Shown here in pieces: positions 52,693-61,286 of a stretch of 64,000 nt of DNA (position 1 is its first letter; each line of letters opens with the position of its first letter). The stretch is from Deltaproteobacteria bacterium (GTDB taxonomy: Bacteria > Desulfobacterota > Binatia > UBA9968). Position numbers and translations under genes: made by a program. The notes under the pieces are model-generated. The model was not told where the DNA came from, searched no databases, and saw only the letters and a list, made by a program, of their open reading frames with translations. The DNA lies in contig VGTH01000026.1 of NCBI GenBank assembly GCA_016874755.1, positions 1-64,000 on the forward strand, written 5' to 3'.

Positions 52693-53463
52693 CTAAAGCG
52701 ACGGTCCGGAGAAACCGTCACGGCGAATGCGCCAGAAGTGCACCGCCATCAAGATGCTCGCCACGAGCGGAATGAAGATGCAATGCAAGATGTAGAACCG
52801 TAGCAAAGTGTGCGGCCCGATTTCGCCGCCGCCGAAGAGAAACGCCCGGGCGTCGTAGATTGGGTTGGCGCCGACGAATTCGGCAAAGGGACCTTCGTAG
52901 CCCAGCAGCGGCGTCGCCCGCGCCATGTTCGAGCCGACGGTGACCGCCCAGATCGCCAGCTGATCCCACGGCAGCAGGTAGCCGGTGAAGCTCAGCAACA
53001 GCGTGAGAACCAACAGCAGCACGCCGACGATCCAGTTAAACTCGCGCGGTGGCTTATAAGACCCTGTGAGGAACACACGAAACATGTGCAGCCAAACAAA
53101 GACGATCATCGCGTGCGCCGCCCAGCGGTGCATGTTGCGCATGAGCATGCCGAAGGGCATGTCGAACTCAAGATATTTCATGTCGGCGTAGGCGTATTCG
53201 GCGACCGGACGGTAGTAAAACATCAGGTAGATGCCGGTCACCGCGGTGATCAGAAACATGAGAAAAGTCAGACCACCCATGCACCAGGTAAAGCGCATGC
53301 GCACCGCATGGCGGCGGACCTTTGCCGGATGCAAATGCAGAAACACGTTGGAGGTAACCATCATGACACGGTTACGCGGCGTGTCTTCGTAGCCGTGGCG
53401 AAAGATCGCCTTCCACACCTGGCTTTCGACGATATCGTTTTTGATCTTCTCTAAAACGCTCAT
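52693..53463 (-). CDS. cytochrome b6-like subunit (N-terminal half of cytochrome b)
   Basis: A 256-residue inner-membrane dihaem protein. Helix B has H112 and H126 (MHRWAAHAMIVFVWLHMF, spacing 14) and helix D has H227 and H242 (LRFYILHCIFIPLVASILMA then VHFW, spacing 15), the spacings of the split b6 type. The Qo and Qi regions include SFTGYLLPWDQLAIWAVTVG. A soluble N-terminal 40 residues precedes helix A. It follows the Rieske gene by 12 bases. Together with the Rieske and subunit IV-like proteins it makes the core of a quinol-oxidising complex. Confidence 0.93.
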   Translation of the reverse strand: MSVLEKIKNDIVESQVWKAIFRHGYEDTPRNRVMMVTSNVFLHLHPAKVRRHAVRMRFTWCMGGLTFLMFLITAVTGIYLMFYYRPVAEYAYADMKYLEFDMPFGMLMRNMHRWAAHAMIVFVWLHMFRVFLTGSYKPPREFNWIVGVLLLVLTLLLSFTGYLLPWDQLAIWAVTVGSNMARATPLLGYEGPFAEFVGANPIYDARAFLFGGGEIGPHTLLRFYILHCIFIPLVASILMAVHFWRIRRDGFSGPSL

Positions 53464-53475
53464 GATTACTTTCCG

Positions 53476-53994
53476 TTAGACTTTCAGCACGCTATCGGTG
53501 TATTGCTCGTCGGGTTCGCCCGAGGGGCCCATCTTGAAAACCTTGCCCTTGTCGACCACCAGCTGACCGTCCTCGCCAATTGTGACTTTGAAACGATCGA
53601 GCGGCCGCGGTGCCGGTCCTTCGAAATGCATACCGGTCCGGAAAAAACCGCTGCCATGGCAGGGGCACTTAAACTTGTTTTCCGCGGTCAGCCAGCGCGG
53701 CGTGCAGCCCAGGTGTGTGCATTTGGCGAAGATTGCATAAATGCCGCGCTCCTCGCGCACGATCCAGACGCGCTGGTCTTGCTTGTATTTTTCACTGACT
53801 TCGTTGATCGCGTAGTCGGACGGCAGGCCAGCTTTGAAGGTAGAGGGCGGTTGAAAAAGCACCCGCGGGAAAGCCGAGCGCAAAAGCCCCAGCAGCCCCA
53901 GGCCGCCGAAAACGCCAAAGCCGCCCCAGCCTAGGCGGGTGAAGAAATCTCGCCGCGACCAAATGCCATGTTTTTCTTTCTTTGCTTCAGCCAT
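53476..53994 (-). CDS. Rieske iron-sulfur protein of a bc-type complex
   Basis: A 172-residue membrane-anchored protein with a Tat-like N-terminus (SRRDFFTRLGWGGFGVFGGL) that also serves as the anchor. The [2Fe-2S] ligands are C92, H94 (CTHLGC) and C110, H113 (CPCHGSGF), with the disulfide cysteines C97 and C112. The cluster domain spans residues 75-150. It takes electrons from quinol at the cytochrome b Qo site and passes them to the c-type partner, here presumably the octahaem protein. It is nine bases downstream of the small membrane protein gene. Confidence 0.95.
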   Translation of the reverse strand: MAEAKKEKHGIWSRRDFFTRLGWGGFGVFGGLGLLGLLRSAFPRVLFQPPSTFKAGLPSDYAINEVSEKYKQDQRVWIVREERGIYAIFAKCTHLGCTPRWLTAENKFKCPCHGSGFFRTGMHFEGPAPRPLDRFKVTIGEDGQLVVDKGKVFKMGPSGEPDEQYTDSVLKV

Positions 53995-54003
53995 GCGCGC
54001 TCT

Positions 54004-54351
54004 CTATTTTTTGAACCAACTGATCAGAGATCCCCAGATGACAAAGATCAGACCACCCGTCATCAACAGCAGTCCCACCGGCCCGAAAACAAACGACAAC
54101 CCCGCGCCCAGAAAAAATATTAGCACTCCCGTTCCTAGGGGGTTGAAAGGGGCTGGAGTCGACCCCCTGCTCGTTGCTTGATCCTCCGGCTTGTGGAGGA
54201 ACTCCTCGCGGATCAACGCGAAGGCTAACTCTTTCAGGTCTTGGCGTCGCTCAGGATCGGCGTCCTGAATCAGACGACCAAGTTGTTGAGCCAGTCGTTC
54301 GATCTCTTGTTCACGCGCTTCGGGCGCTAGAGTGGGAGGATCTGATGTCAC
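54004..54351 (-). CDS. small membrane protein at the head of the bc operon
   Basis: A 115-residue protein: a charged amphipathic N-terminal half (REQEIERLAQQLGRLIQDA, DLKELAFALIREEFLHK) with coiled-coil character, then two membrane helices (LGTGVLIFFLGAGLSFVFG and LLLMTGGLIFVIWGSLISWF). It starts the operon, nine bases before Rieske, and the 64-base gap upstream to ispF is AT-rich and could hold the promoter. No family is recognised. A role in complex assembly or as an extra subunit is inference from position. Confidence 0.7.
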   Translation of the reverse strand: MTSDPPTLAPEAREQEIERLAQQLGRLIQDADPERRQDLKELAFALIREEFLHKPEDQATSRGSTPAPFNPLGTGVLIFFLGAGLSFVFGPVGLLLMTGGLIFVIWGSLISWFKK

Positions 54352-54415
54352 CTAAGATTAGAGTAAGTCATTATTATAGAAATCTTTTCTTGTCAACATT
54401 CGCGGCCCAAAGCTG

Positions 54416-54901
54416 TCATTTTCGGCGTAGTAAAACCACCGCAAGCGCCGCCATTCCTTGGCCGCGGCCAATCCATCCCTGCTTTTCCGTGGTCGCGGCT
54501 TTAACATTGATTAGCCTTTCGGCCACCCGCATGTGCTCCGCGACGCTGTTTTTGATGCGATCGTAGTGCGGTGCCAACTTAGGTTCTTGAGCGATCAGCG
54601 AAACATCGGCGTTGACCAACGCCCAGCGCTGGCGGCGCATTATTTTCACTACCTCATCAAGAAATAGCACGCTCGATACACCCTTATAGCGCGGATCGCT
54701 ATCGGGGAAATGGCTGCCGATGTCGCCCTCGCCCAGCGCGCCCAGCAGCGCGTTAACCAAGGCGTGAAGCACGACGTCGGCGTCCGAATGGCCCAGCAGC
54801 CCCTTGGAATGGGCGATTTCGACGCCGCCTAGTATCAATTTGCGTCCGCGCACCAGCCGATGCGCGTCGAAGCCTTGGCCGACGCGAAAGTCCTGCGCCA
54901 T
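54416..54901 (-). CDS. ispF: 2-C-methyl-D-erythritol 2,4-cyclodiphosphate synthase
   Basis: Fifth step of the non-mevalonate isoprenoid pathway, forming the cyclic diphosphate with release of CMP. The 161 residues match the family. Metal ligands D12 and H14 (GFDAHRL) and H46 (HSDADVVLHAL) are present, as are GDIGSHFPDSDPRYK near residue 58 and the VKAATTEKQGWIGRGQGMAA ending. The trimeric active site is complete. It lies three bases after the moeA stop, apparently co-transcribed. ispD is not in the window. Confidence 0.96.
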   Translation of the reverse strand: MAQDFRVGQGFDAHRLVRGRKLILGGVEIAHSKGLLGHSDADVVLHALVNALLGALGEGDIGSHFPDSDPRYKGVSSVLFLDEVVKIMRRQRWALVNADVSLIAQEPKLAPHYDRIKNSVAEHMRVAERLINVKAATTEKQGWIGRGQGMAALAVVLLRRK

Positions 54902-54904
54902 GTG

Positions 54905-56131
54905 TTAAAACCCCAGCTCCGCCTGCAATCTATTCCCGTCACCCAGCAAGATCACCGGCACCTTGGTGCCCTTCTTGATGAATGTCTCCTGCTCCCGTAC
55001 CACGATCAGGCCCTGCGCCAACGACAGCGAGCGCAGCACCCCAGAACTTTGCGTACCGGTGCTGGCAACCAAGAGCGCGCCGTTTTGGCGGCGCAGCCGG
55101 CAACGAATAAATTCTTTGAGTCGATGTTTCTTCTCCAAGTCGTGCTCCAACGTTGCCTGCTCCACCGGCAGAAATAATTTTTTGTGTCCCATCATCCTGA
55201 GCAGCGCCGGCCGCGCGTAGAGCAGAAACGACATCACCGACGACACCGGATTGCCGGGCAGGCCAAACACCGGCTTGCGGCCAATCCAACCGAACGCCAT
55301 CGGGTGGCCCGGCCGCTGCGCCACGCGCCAGAAATCCATGCGCATGCCGGCGTCGCGTAATACTTCTTTGACGAAATCGTAGTCGCCGACGGAAACCCCG
55401 CCCGAGGTCATGATCACATCGCAACGCAACGCTTTCCTGAGCGCCGCCGCCAGCCCTTTGCGGGTGTCGCGCGCGATGCCCAACAGCCGTGGCAGCGCGC
55501 CGGTTTCCTCGATCGCCGCGGCGAGCGTGTAACTATTACTATTAACGATCTTACCAGGGGCGGGAGGGTCGTCGACGTTCAACAATTCGTCCCCGGTGGA
55601 GATGATCGCCACAGTTGGCCGTCTAAACACCGCCACCCGTGCTCGGCCGACCGATGCTAGCAAACCCAAATCCGCCGGCGCCAGCGGCTTACTTTTGGCA
55701 AGTATCACTTGGCCTTTGCGGATATCTTCGCCGGCTTTGCGAATGTGACTGCCGCGCCCATCGGTTTTCTTGATGAGCACGCGATCGCCGCTGCATTCCG
55801 TATCTTCCACGCGCACAATCGCCTCTGCGCCGCGCGGCACCGGCGCACCGGTCATAATGCGCATGGCGCTGCGATCTTCGAATCGCTGCTTAGCCACATA
55901 GCCGGCCGCGATGGTCTCGATGACCCGCAGCGTAGCCGGCGTGTTGGCGACGTCGCGCCAACGCACCGCGAAGCCATCCATCGCTGAGTTGTCGAAAGGG
56001 GGAACACTCCGCCCGGCGCGAACATCGCGCGCCAGCACGCGGCCGCGCGCGGCAAGCAGCGGAACTTCTTCTGCCGGCAGCGCGCGTATTTGTTTTAGCA
56101 CGAGCGCCACCGCGCGTTCGACGGAAATCAC
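54905..56131 (-). CDS. moeA: molybdopterin molybdenumtransferase
   Basis: Inserts molybdate into adenylylated molybdopterin, the last step of molybdenum-cofactor assembly. The 408 residues have the MoeA domain order: FDNSAMDGFAVRW near residue 45, RIMTGAPVPRGAEAIVRVED near residue 90, the MoeA/MogA catalytic domain with VAIISTGDELL near residue 175, TSGGVSVGDYDFVKEVL and FGLPGNPVSSVMSF near residue 285, and a C-terminal beta barrel with SSGVLRSLSLAQGL. The start is a GTG at 56131. It runs directly into ispF. No molybdoenzyme gene is nearby. Confidence 0.93.
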   Translation of the reverse strand: MISVERAVALVLKQIRALPAEEVPLLAARGRVLARDVRAGRSVPPFDNSAMDGFAVRWRDVANTPATLRVIETIAAGYVAKQRFEDRSAMRIMTGAPVPRGAEAIVRVEDTECSGDRVLIKKTDGRGSHIRKAGEDIRKGQVILAKSKPLAPADLGLLASVGRARVAVFRRPTVAIISTGDELLNVDDPPAPGKIVNSNSYTLAAAIEETGALPRLLGIARDTRKGLAAALRKALRCDVIMTSGGVSVGDYDFVKEVLRDAGMRMDFWRVAQRPGHPMAFGWIGRKPVFGLPGNPVSSVMSFLLYARPALLRMMGHKKLFLPVEQATLEHDLEKKHRLKEFIRCRLRRQNGALLVASTGTQSSGVLRSLSLAQGLIVVREQETFIKKGTKVPVILLGDGNRLQAELGF

Positions 56132-56238
56132 ACTGGCATAATCGCTTTAAGCTCGCTAACAATCAACTCACCGGCGCCTTTACTCACCGTTTTTGATCGT
56201 TCTGGCTTTGCGCTTTTCGATTCGGTATAAATTGGCGA

Positions 56239-56979
56239 ATGCGCATGCTTTTGTCATGTCTCGCGGTCCTGCTGATTCTTCCGCTTTATACGGTGGTGTC
56301 GGGCCAAGTGCCGCTCAACCGCGATTTCAGGACCGCGGACCGCTCCAGCGCGGGCATCGCACCGCGCGCCGAGAACACGCCCGAGGCGGTAGTCCAGGTT
56401 TATTGTGCCCGCGCGCTCAACTGGCGCGGCATCTTCGGCGTGCACTGCTGGATTGCCACGAAAAACGAAAACGCCGCCGAGTACATCGTGCACCATGTGA
56501 TCGGCTGGCGCCTGTATCGCGGCTTGCCAGTGGTGGTTTCAGCGCCGGGCATTCCCGACGGCCGTTGGTTCGGCAACGAACCCACGTTAATCGGCGAATT
56601 GCGCGGCGATGCCGCCGCTCAAGCGATTCCCAAAATCGTCGCCGCAGCCGCAAGCTACCCCTATCAGAACGAGTATCGCGTCTGGCCCGGCCCCAACAGC
56701 AACACGTTTATGGCGCATATCGGCAGACAGGTTCCTGAACTAAAAATGGATCTGCCGGCGACGGCCATCGGCAAAGACTTTCCGATTAACGGGTCGATCG
56801 TCGACCGCACCCCCAGCGGCACCGGCTATCAGGTTTCTATGCTGGGATTGCTAGGCGTCACGATGGCGCGCGAAGAAGGCCTGGAATTGAACTTGCTCGG
56901 TCTCAATTTCGGCATCGACTTCGATCGGCCAGCACTCAAACTCCCTTTCGTCGGCCGCATCGGCGTCGGCGAACGCTAG
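56239..56979 (+). CDS. DUF3750 domain exported protein
   Basis: A 246-residue protein with an N-terminal signal or anchor (LLSCLAVLLILPLYTVVSG). The domain matches DUF3750 throughout: VVQVYCARALNWRGIFGVHCW, YIVHHVIGWRLYRGLPVVV, WFGNEPTLIGELRG, YRVWPGPNSNTFMAHIGRQV and ATAIGKDFPINGSIVD, ending in a glycine-rich segment. The conserved Cys, His and Asn (VHCWIA, GPNSNTF) recall NlpC/P60-like cysteine peptidases, which is speculation. It is divergent from moeA and probably independently transcribed. Confidence 0.85.
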   Translation: MRMLLSCLAVLLILPLYTVVSGQVPLNRDFRTADRSSAGIAPRAENTPEAVVQVYCARALNWRGIFGVHCWIATKNENAAEYIVHHVIGWRLYRGLPVVVSAPGIPDGRWFGNEPTLIGELRGDAAAQAIPKIVAAAASYPYQNEYRVWPGPNSNTFMAHIGRQVPELKMDLPATAIGKDFPINGSIVDRTPSGTGYQVSMLGLLGVTMAREEGLELNLLGLNFGIDFDRPALKLPFVGRIGVGER

Positions 56980-57037
56980 TACCCGCTTGCACGCGCCCGG
57001 TAGGTTGGGTTCGCGAAGCGTAACCCAACATGGCGCT

Positions 57038-58495
57038 TCACCGCATTTCCTTCGACACCCGCACCGCGCTGATGACCGCCCCGACGCAACAGAGCGCCGC
57101 GGCTGTCCAATAGGCATAGTGAAAGCCGCGCATAAACGCATCGAGCCCTGCAGCGCCGTTGCCCGCCGTCATCTGCAATTTGAGATCGTTGAGAGCGATG
57201 CCGCCAAGCTGCGCGCTGACGACCGTCGCCGCCAGCGCCGCGCCAACGGAATAGCCCAGGCTGCGCACGATCGACAAAAACGACGAGCCGACACCCAAGC
57301 GTGAGCGCGGCAGCGAGCTCATCAGCAAGTTATTATTCGGCGTCTGAAACAGCCCCATGCCAAAACCCAGGAAGAACAAACAAACGACAATCGGCAGCGC
57401 CGCAGTCGTGGGCGAAACAAATCCTAAGAACACAAACGCAATCGCGGTGACCGTCATGCCGAGCGCGCAAAGATTCTCGGCGCGAAAGCGCTCCGACATC
57501 CAACCGGTCAGCGGTGCCAAGAGCGCCATGGCAAACGGCATCGGCGCGATCAGCACGCCGGCACGGAGCGGATCGAGCCCCATCGCCAGCTGCAGAAAAA
57601 ACGGCATGAGCAAAATATTGACGCTCATGGCGATAAAGCTGATCAAACGCGCCGCGTTTCCCAATGTAAATGCCGGAATGCGGAACAGGCTCAAATCGAG
57701 CAGCGGCGCTTGGACGCGCTTCTCCCAAGCAATAAAGAAAGCCAGCGCCGCGCTCCCTGCCGCAAGCGGGAGCAGCACCGGCAGCGTCGACCAACCGCCC
57801 TTCTGCGCGCTCGTCAAGCCGTAGAGCAAAAGCGAAATCGCCAACGCGAAAGCGATGGCGCCGGCAACATCGAAGGCACTCTTTCTTTCACCCGATCCCT
57901 TGAAACTATCAGCCGGCAGCAGCACACGCGCGGCGCAGAAACCCACGCAGGCCAGCGCCGCCGAAATAAAAAAATTCGAGCGCCAGCCGAAACCATGGGT
58001 CAGCAAACCGCCCAGCACCGGCCCCAGCGTGTAGCCCATGGCCGATATGGTCCCGCCGGCGATGCCCATGGCGCGGCCGCGCTCCTCAGGCGGAAACAAC
58101 GCGGTCACCAATGCGAAATTATTCGCCATGATCAGAGCGCTGCCGGCCGCTTGCAAAGAGCGGAAAAAAATAAGCTGTCCGGCGCCCTGTGCCAGCCCCG
58201 CCGCTAGCGAGCTCAGCGCGTAAAAAATGAAGCCGACCAGAAAGAGTTTGCCAACGCCGACGAGATCGGACATGCGGCCGCAGGGTAAATAGAGCGAAGC
58301 CGTGATCAACGCATAGACCAGCGCAATCCAACTCGCCAAGGTCAAATCGGCGTTGAACTCCGTGATAATCACCGGCAGCGCCACGCTCAACTGCCCGGTG
58401 TCCGAAGTAACGATTAAAGTGGCGATCGAGGCCACCGAAAGCGACCACCAGCGGCGGCGTTTGGCGTCGGCAGAATGCTTCGACAAGCTCAGCAT
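57038..58495 (-). CDS. MFS multidrug efflux transporter, DHA2-like
   Basis: A 485-residue inner-membrane proton-driven exporter with about 14 helices. Marks: LVYALITASLYLPCGRMSDLVGVGK with the loop 2-3 motif A (GRMSD-type), FRSLQAAGSALIMANNFALV, GPVLGGLLTHGFGWRSNFF (antiporter motif C), and LLPMPF-like helices later. The start is ATG 58495, which lies inside a REP-like repeat (58472-58504): the first residues MLSLSKHS come from the repeat. An upstream frame extends to 58564 through the second repeat copy. Substrates are unknown. Confidence 0.88.
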   Translation of the reverse strand: MLSLSKHSADAKRRRWWSLSVASIATLIVTSDTGQLSVALPVIITEFNADLTLASWIALVYALITASLYLPCGRMSDLVGVGKLFLVGFIFYALSSLAAGLAQGAGQLIFFRSLQAAGSALIMANNFALVTALFPPEERGRAMGIAGGTISAMGYTLGPVLGGLLTHGFGWRSNFFISAALACVGFCAARVLLPADSFKGSGERKSAFDVAGAIAFALAISLLLYGLTSAQKGGWSTLPVLLPLAAGSAALAFFIAWEKRVQAPLLDLSLFRIPAFTLGNAARLISFIAMSVNILLMPFFLQLAMGLDPLRAGVLIAPMPFAMALLAPLTGWMSERFRAENLCALGMTVTAIAFVFLGFVSPTTAALPIVVCLFFLGFGMGLFQTPNNNLLMSSLPRSRLGVGSSFLSIVRSLGYSVGAALAATVVSAQLGGIALNDLKLQMTAGNGAAGLDAFMRGFHYAYWTAAALCCVGAVISAVRVSKEMR

Positions 58496-58560
58496 GAACG
58501 GATTCCTCGAATCAAATGAACTCTTATTCCGTTCGTCCTGAGCTTGTCGAAGGACTCCGA
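58472..58560. repeat. inverted pair of REP-like repeats supplying the MFS start codon
   Basis: Copy one (58472-58504) is AGAATGCTTCGACAAGCTCAG then CATGAACGGATT; copy two (58526-58560) is the inverted form TTCCGTTCGTCCTGAGCTTG then TCGAAGGACTCC. Each folds into a CTTCGACAAGCTCAG-type hairpin. The ATG of the MFS gene lies in copy one. Confidence 0.8.
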
Positions 58561-58585
58561 ACAAGACGGCGGTGCCGTAGCGCGA

Positions 58586-59383
58586 TCACCGTAAAATAGG
58601 CCAGAATCGCCCTCTTTTCTCAATTAGCTTTAGCGGCACGCCGTAGATCTCTTTCAGCAAATTGGGCTTCATCACCTGCGCGGTGTCGCCCGCGTGCAAG
58701 ACTTTGCCACCCTTCAGCACCAAGGCTTTCTTGAACAGCGGCAAAACTTCTTCGATATGATGCGTGACATAAATCAGCGCGGGAATATTTTTGCGCTTGG
58801 CAAAATCGCTCAAGCTCATAAGAAACTGCTCGCGCGCGCCCGGGTCCATGCCGGCGCAGGGCTCGTCGAGAATAATCAGGTAGGGCTTGGTCATGCGCGC
58901 CCGCGCGATCAGCACGCGTTGCTGCTCGCCCTGTGACAATGTGCCAAACTCGCGCTTGGCCAAGTGCGCGCAACCCAATTCTTTCAAATTGCGCTGCGCC
59001 AGTGCCAACTCGCTCTTGCTCGCCTGTCCCCAGAAACCGCCGAGATACCCGATCTGCGCGAACCGGCCAGAGACGACCGTGTGGATGACGAGCTCTTGAG
59101 ATGGAATTTCGAACGCTAGTGTCGCGGTCACCCAGCCGATGCTTTTGCGCAACTCGGGCAAATAAGTTAGCGCTTCACCCCTGCGCAAGATGTCGCCGCC
59201 GGCATTGGGCCAGAGATAACCGCTGGCAAGCCTGAGCAACGTCGTCTTCCCCGAACCGTTCGGCCCGAGTATCGCCCAATGCTCGCCCGGCTGCACCGTC
59301 CAGTTGATGGAATGGAGAATCTTCTTGCGACCGTCGCCGATATAGGAAACGTTGCGCAGTTCAAAGGCTGGCGTCGTATTCAT
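58586..59383 (-). CDS. ABC transporter ATP-binding protein
   Basis: A 265-residue cytoplasmic ATPase. Walker A GPNGSGKTT at residues 40-48, Q-loop near residue 88, signature LSQGEQQR near residue 158, Walker B YLIILDEPCAGMDPG near residue 180 and the switch histidine in THHIEE. The sequence resembles ModF or molybdate-type and YlmA-like single ATPases that lack their own permease gene. The start at 59383 is the first methionine of the conserved domain; ribosome site poor. No permease is adjacent, so the membrane partner is unknown. It overlaps nothing and is followed by the MFS gene. Confidence 0.88.
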   Translation of the reverse strand: MNTTPAFELRNVSYIGDGRKKILHSINWTVQPGEHWAILGPNGSGKTTLLRLASGYLWPNAGGDILRRGEALTYLPELRKSIGWVTATLAFEIPSQELVIHTVVSGRFAQIGYLGGFWGQASKSELALAQRNLKELGCAHLAKREFGTLSQGEQQRVLIARARMTKPYLIILDEPCAGMDPGAREQFLMSLSDFAKRKNIPALIYVTHHIEEVLPLFKKALVLKGGKVLHAGDTAQVMKPNLLKEIYGVPLKLIEKRGRFWPILR

Positions 59384-59447
59384 GCTCGAAGCATGAAAGT
59401 GACCGGAATCAGGGCAAGTTTCAACCGCCGGAGCAACTTGCAGATTT

Positions 59448-60290
59448 CTATAACGCAATCGTTTCGACGAGTTGCATCTCTTCTGCCGTCAAGGGCGCTA
59501 ATTTCTCCGCTGCCAAATCCTCTTTCATGTGCTGCTCGCTGGTCGTGCCGGTGAGCGGCAGCATGCCGATCTGCATCGCGAAGCGAAAGATCACCTGCGC
59601 CGGGCCAGTGCCCAAGCGTCCGGCGATGTCGTGAATTTCCTGGGTGCGGAGGTATTGGACATTGGCCGTCAACAAAGAGAAGCCTTGATAGATAATACCC
59701 TCGGCGTTGCAAATTTGCCGCACATGATAGTCCCAACCCATCTGCGCATAGCAACGATTCTGCACCATCATCGGTTTGACCTTGACCTGTTCACACAGGA
59801 GCTTTAGCTGCGGCGCGGTGATGTTACTGACGCCGATCATCTTCGTCTTGCCCGCATGATAAAGCGCCTCCATGGCGGCCCACACTTCCCAATCGCGATC
59901 GTCCAATCCGCGCCGCGAATAAGGCGAATGCAGAACGTAAGAATCGAGATAATCGGTGTGCAGGTGTTTGAGCGAGATCGCGAACGACTGCGTTACTTGA
60001 TCGGTGATCCTCGCCGAAGCATCGTAGGGCTCTTGACCGCCCTGGCCGTCGGGCGAGGTGAACTTGGTCTGGACAAACAAGCTTTCCCGTTTGACACCTT
60101 TCTTGGCAAGCGCAAGCAAGGCGTCACCCACCAAAGCTTCTTGATAATGAATCAACTGATTCGCCGTATCGATCGCGGTGAATCCCGACTCCACCGCCAG
60201 CTCGACCAAGCGCGCGGTGGCCTCTTTTTTCCAAGCCGTGCCGTACATAAAACTCGGAACGGTGATCTGGTTGTGACTGATCAATGCCAT
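59448..60290 (-). CDS. aldo/keto reductase
   Basis: A 280-residue NAD(P)H-dependent reductase with the (beta/alpha)8 AKR fold. FTAIDTANQLIHYQEALVG near residue 37 holds the D and a tyrosine position shifted by two residues from the usual DTAxxYxNE motif, VQTKFTSP near residue 72 has the catalytic lysine, and YVLHSPYSRRGL near residue 115 the histidine. IGVSNITAPQLKLL and MVQNRCYAQMGWD match the substrate-loop and NPxxxQ regions. The start at 60290 (MALISHNQ) follows the conserved start; upstream codons are not supported. Substrate unknown. Confidence 0.87.
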   Translation of the reverse strand: MALISHNQITVPSFMYGTAWKKEATARLVELAVESGFTAIDTANQLIHYQEALVGDALLALAKKGVKRESLFVQTKFTSPDGQGGQEPYDASARITDQVTQSFAISLKHLHTDYLDSYVLHSPYSRRGLDDRDWEVWAAMEALYHAGKTKMIGVSNITAPQLKLLCEQVKVKPMMVQNRCYAQMGWDYHVRQICNAEGIIYQGFSLLTANVQYLRTQEIHDIAGRLGTGPAQVIFRFAMQIGMLPLTGTTSEQHMKEDLAAEKLAPLTAEEMQLVETIAL

Positions 60291-60428
60291 GACACCAATG
60301 CTATTAGAGTTCACCGGACAAAGATAGCGCCTTCGCGGACCTTTGCAGCGGAGCATGTGCGCGCCTCAGTGCAAGCTCTAGAATTCGATTAGGCTAGCAG
60401 GAACGCCCGCTCGACTTTGCTCGGGGGG

Positions 60429-60458
60429 CCAAGAATTTTGCTGGTGCAAGATTCTTGG
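60429..60458. repeat. 30-base stem-loop at the left side of the integrative island
   Basis: CCAAGAAT and ATTCTTGG form perfect 8-bp arms around a 14-base loop. It lies between the aldo/keto reductase start and the RHH gene; it may mark an attachment or control site, but no copy exists elsewhere in the window. Confidence 0.4.
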
Positions 60459-60472
60459 GGAACCAGACTTCC

Positions 60473-60766
60473 ATGAGGCTCTCGGTGCACGTGGCCGCAA
60501 AAATCTCCGCGCTCTGCGAGATGTTCCCGCAAAGGGCGAAGACCCAGATTATTAACGACCTCTTATCGACGGCATTGGAGCAGTTAGAGAAATCGCTCGA
60601 AGGTACCCATCCCTGGGAGGAGAGCGAAGAAGGCCTCGAGAATCTCCCCACGCAGAAAACGAACTACCAGGCATTGGTTAAAAAACATTTGGAGGAAGTC
60701 GAGGCGAGCGATCGCGGCGCTGCAGTTGAACCCATGCCCGCTGGGCGTAGACGAACAGGAAAATGA
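60473..60766 (+). CDS. ribbon-helix-helix accessory protein of an integrative element
   Basis: A 97-residue protein. MRLSVHVAAKISALCEMFPQ then AKTQIINDLLSTALEQLEKS is a ribbon-helix-helix-like head of the kind seen in short proteins on integrative elements (sometimes labelled type 1 pili tip component). The C-terminal part is acidic and ends with a basic RRRTGK. A TTG start 18 bases earlier (LGNQTS) is possible. It is followed 145 bases later by the AlpA gene. Function unknown, probably a DNA-binding partner of the element. Confidence 0.65.
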   Translation: MRLSVHVAAKISALCEMFPQRAKTQIINDLLSTALEQLEKSLEGTHPWEESEEGLENLPTQKTNYQALVKKHLEEVEASDRGAAVEPMPAGRRRTGK

Positions 60767-60911
60767 AAGCAACGCAGATCAGAGCGGAAGAAGGACGAAG
60801 CGCCCGAAGAGACGCGTACGAGTCGCGCCCTGTCGGCGGCATACAATGGCAGACCTCGACGATGTTCTCCGTCAGATTATCCGCGAGGAACTCCCGGCGA
60901 GGTGATGAAGA

Positions 60912-61175
60912 ATGACCCCAATAGAGCTCGAATCCTCAATAGGCAATAACAGTGGCAGAACTAATCATCGGATCATGAGACTTCCCGAAGTAAAAGCGAT
61001 CACGGGCCTATCTCGAAGCACGATCTATTTTCGAATCGCACTGGGGACGTTCCCGAAACAGGTTCCCTTAGGCGGACGTACAGTCGGCTGGTTGGAGGCT
61101 GAAATCCAAAATTGGTTACACGAGCAGGTCGAAGCAAGCCGGCAACCGGGTGAGTCAAATTCATCATGGAATTGA
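60912..61175 (+). CDS. AlpA-family excisionase/regulator
   Basis: An 87-residue DNA-binding protein. RIMRLPEVKAITGLSRSTIY near residue 20 is the AlpA winged helix-turn-helix, followed by GTFPKQVPLGGRTVGWLEAE and IQNWLHEQVEASRQ, the family ending. AlpA proteins turn on integrase genes of cryptic elements and assist excision. The likely true start is at ATG 60912, though MRLPEV at 60975 would still hold the domain. It is convergent with the integrase gene. A 19-codon peptide (MADLDDVLRQIIREELPAR) just upstream may also be made. Confidence 0.88.
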   Translation: MTPIELESSIGNNSGRTNHRIMRLPEVKAITGLSRSTIYFRIALGTFPKQVPLGGRTVGWLEAEIQNWLHEQVEASRQPGESNSSWN

Positions 61176-61286
61176 TTGTGGGCCGGGAAGGCACTGACTT
61201 TTCGGCGCGGCATGACCACACTGCTTGCCGCATGCGGGTAAGCCTGCATGCCGAAATATTCAACCGCCGTTGAGTACGTCCCGCTT

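Noticed and set aside
54360-54400. TTGACA and TATAAT on the minus strand before the bc operon taken as one sigma-70 promoter
   Set aside because: The two boxes are only 12 bases apart, too close for one promoter; the region may still hold a promoter, but I cannot place it.
60300-60470. Right-hand attachment site of the ssrA element
   Set aside because: I looked for a direct copy of the tmRNA 3' end (GGTTCGATTCCCCCC) here and elsewhere in the window and found none.
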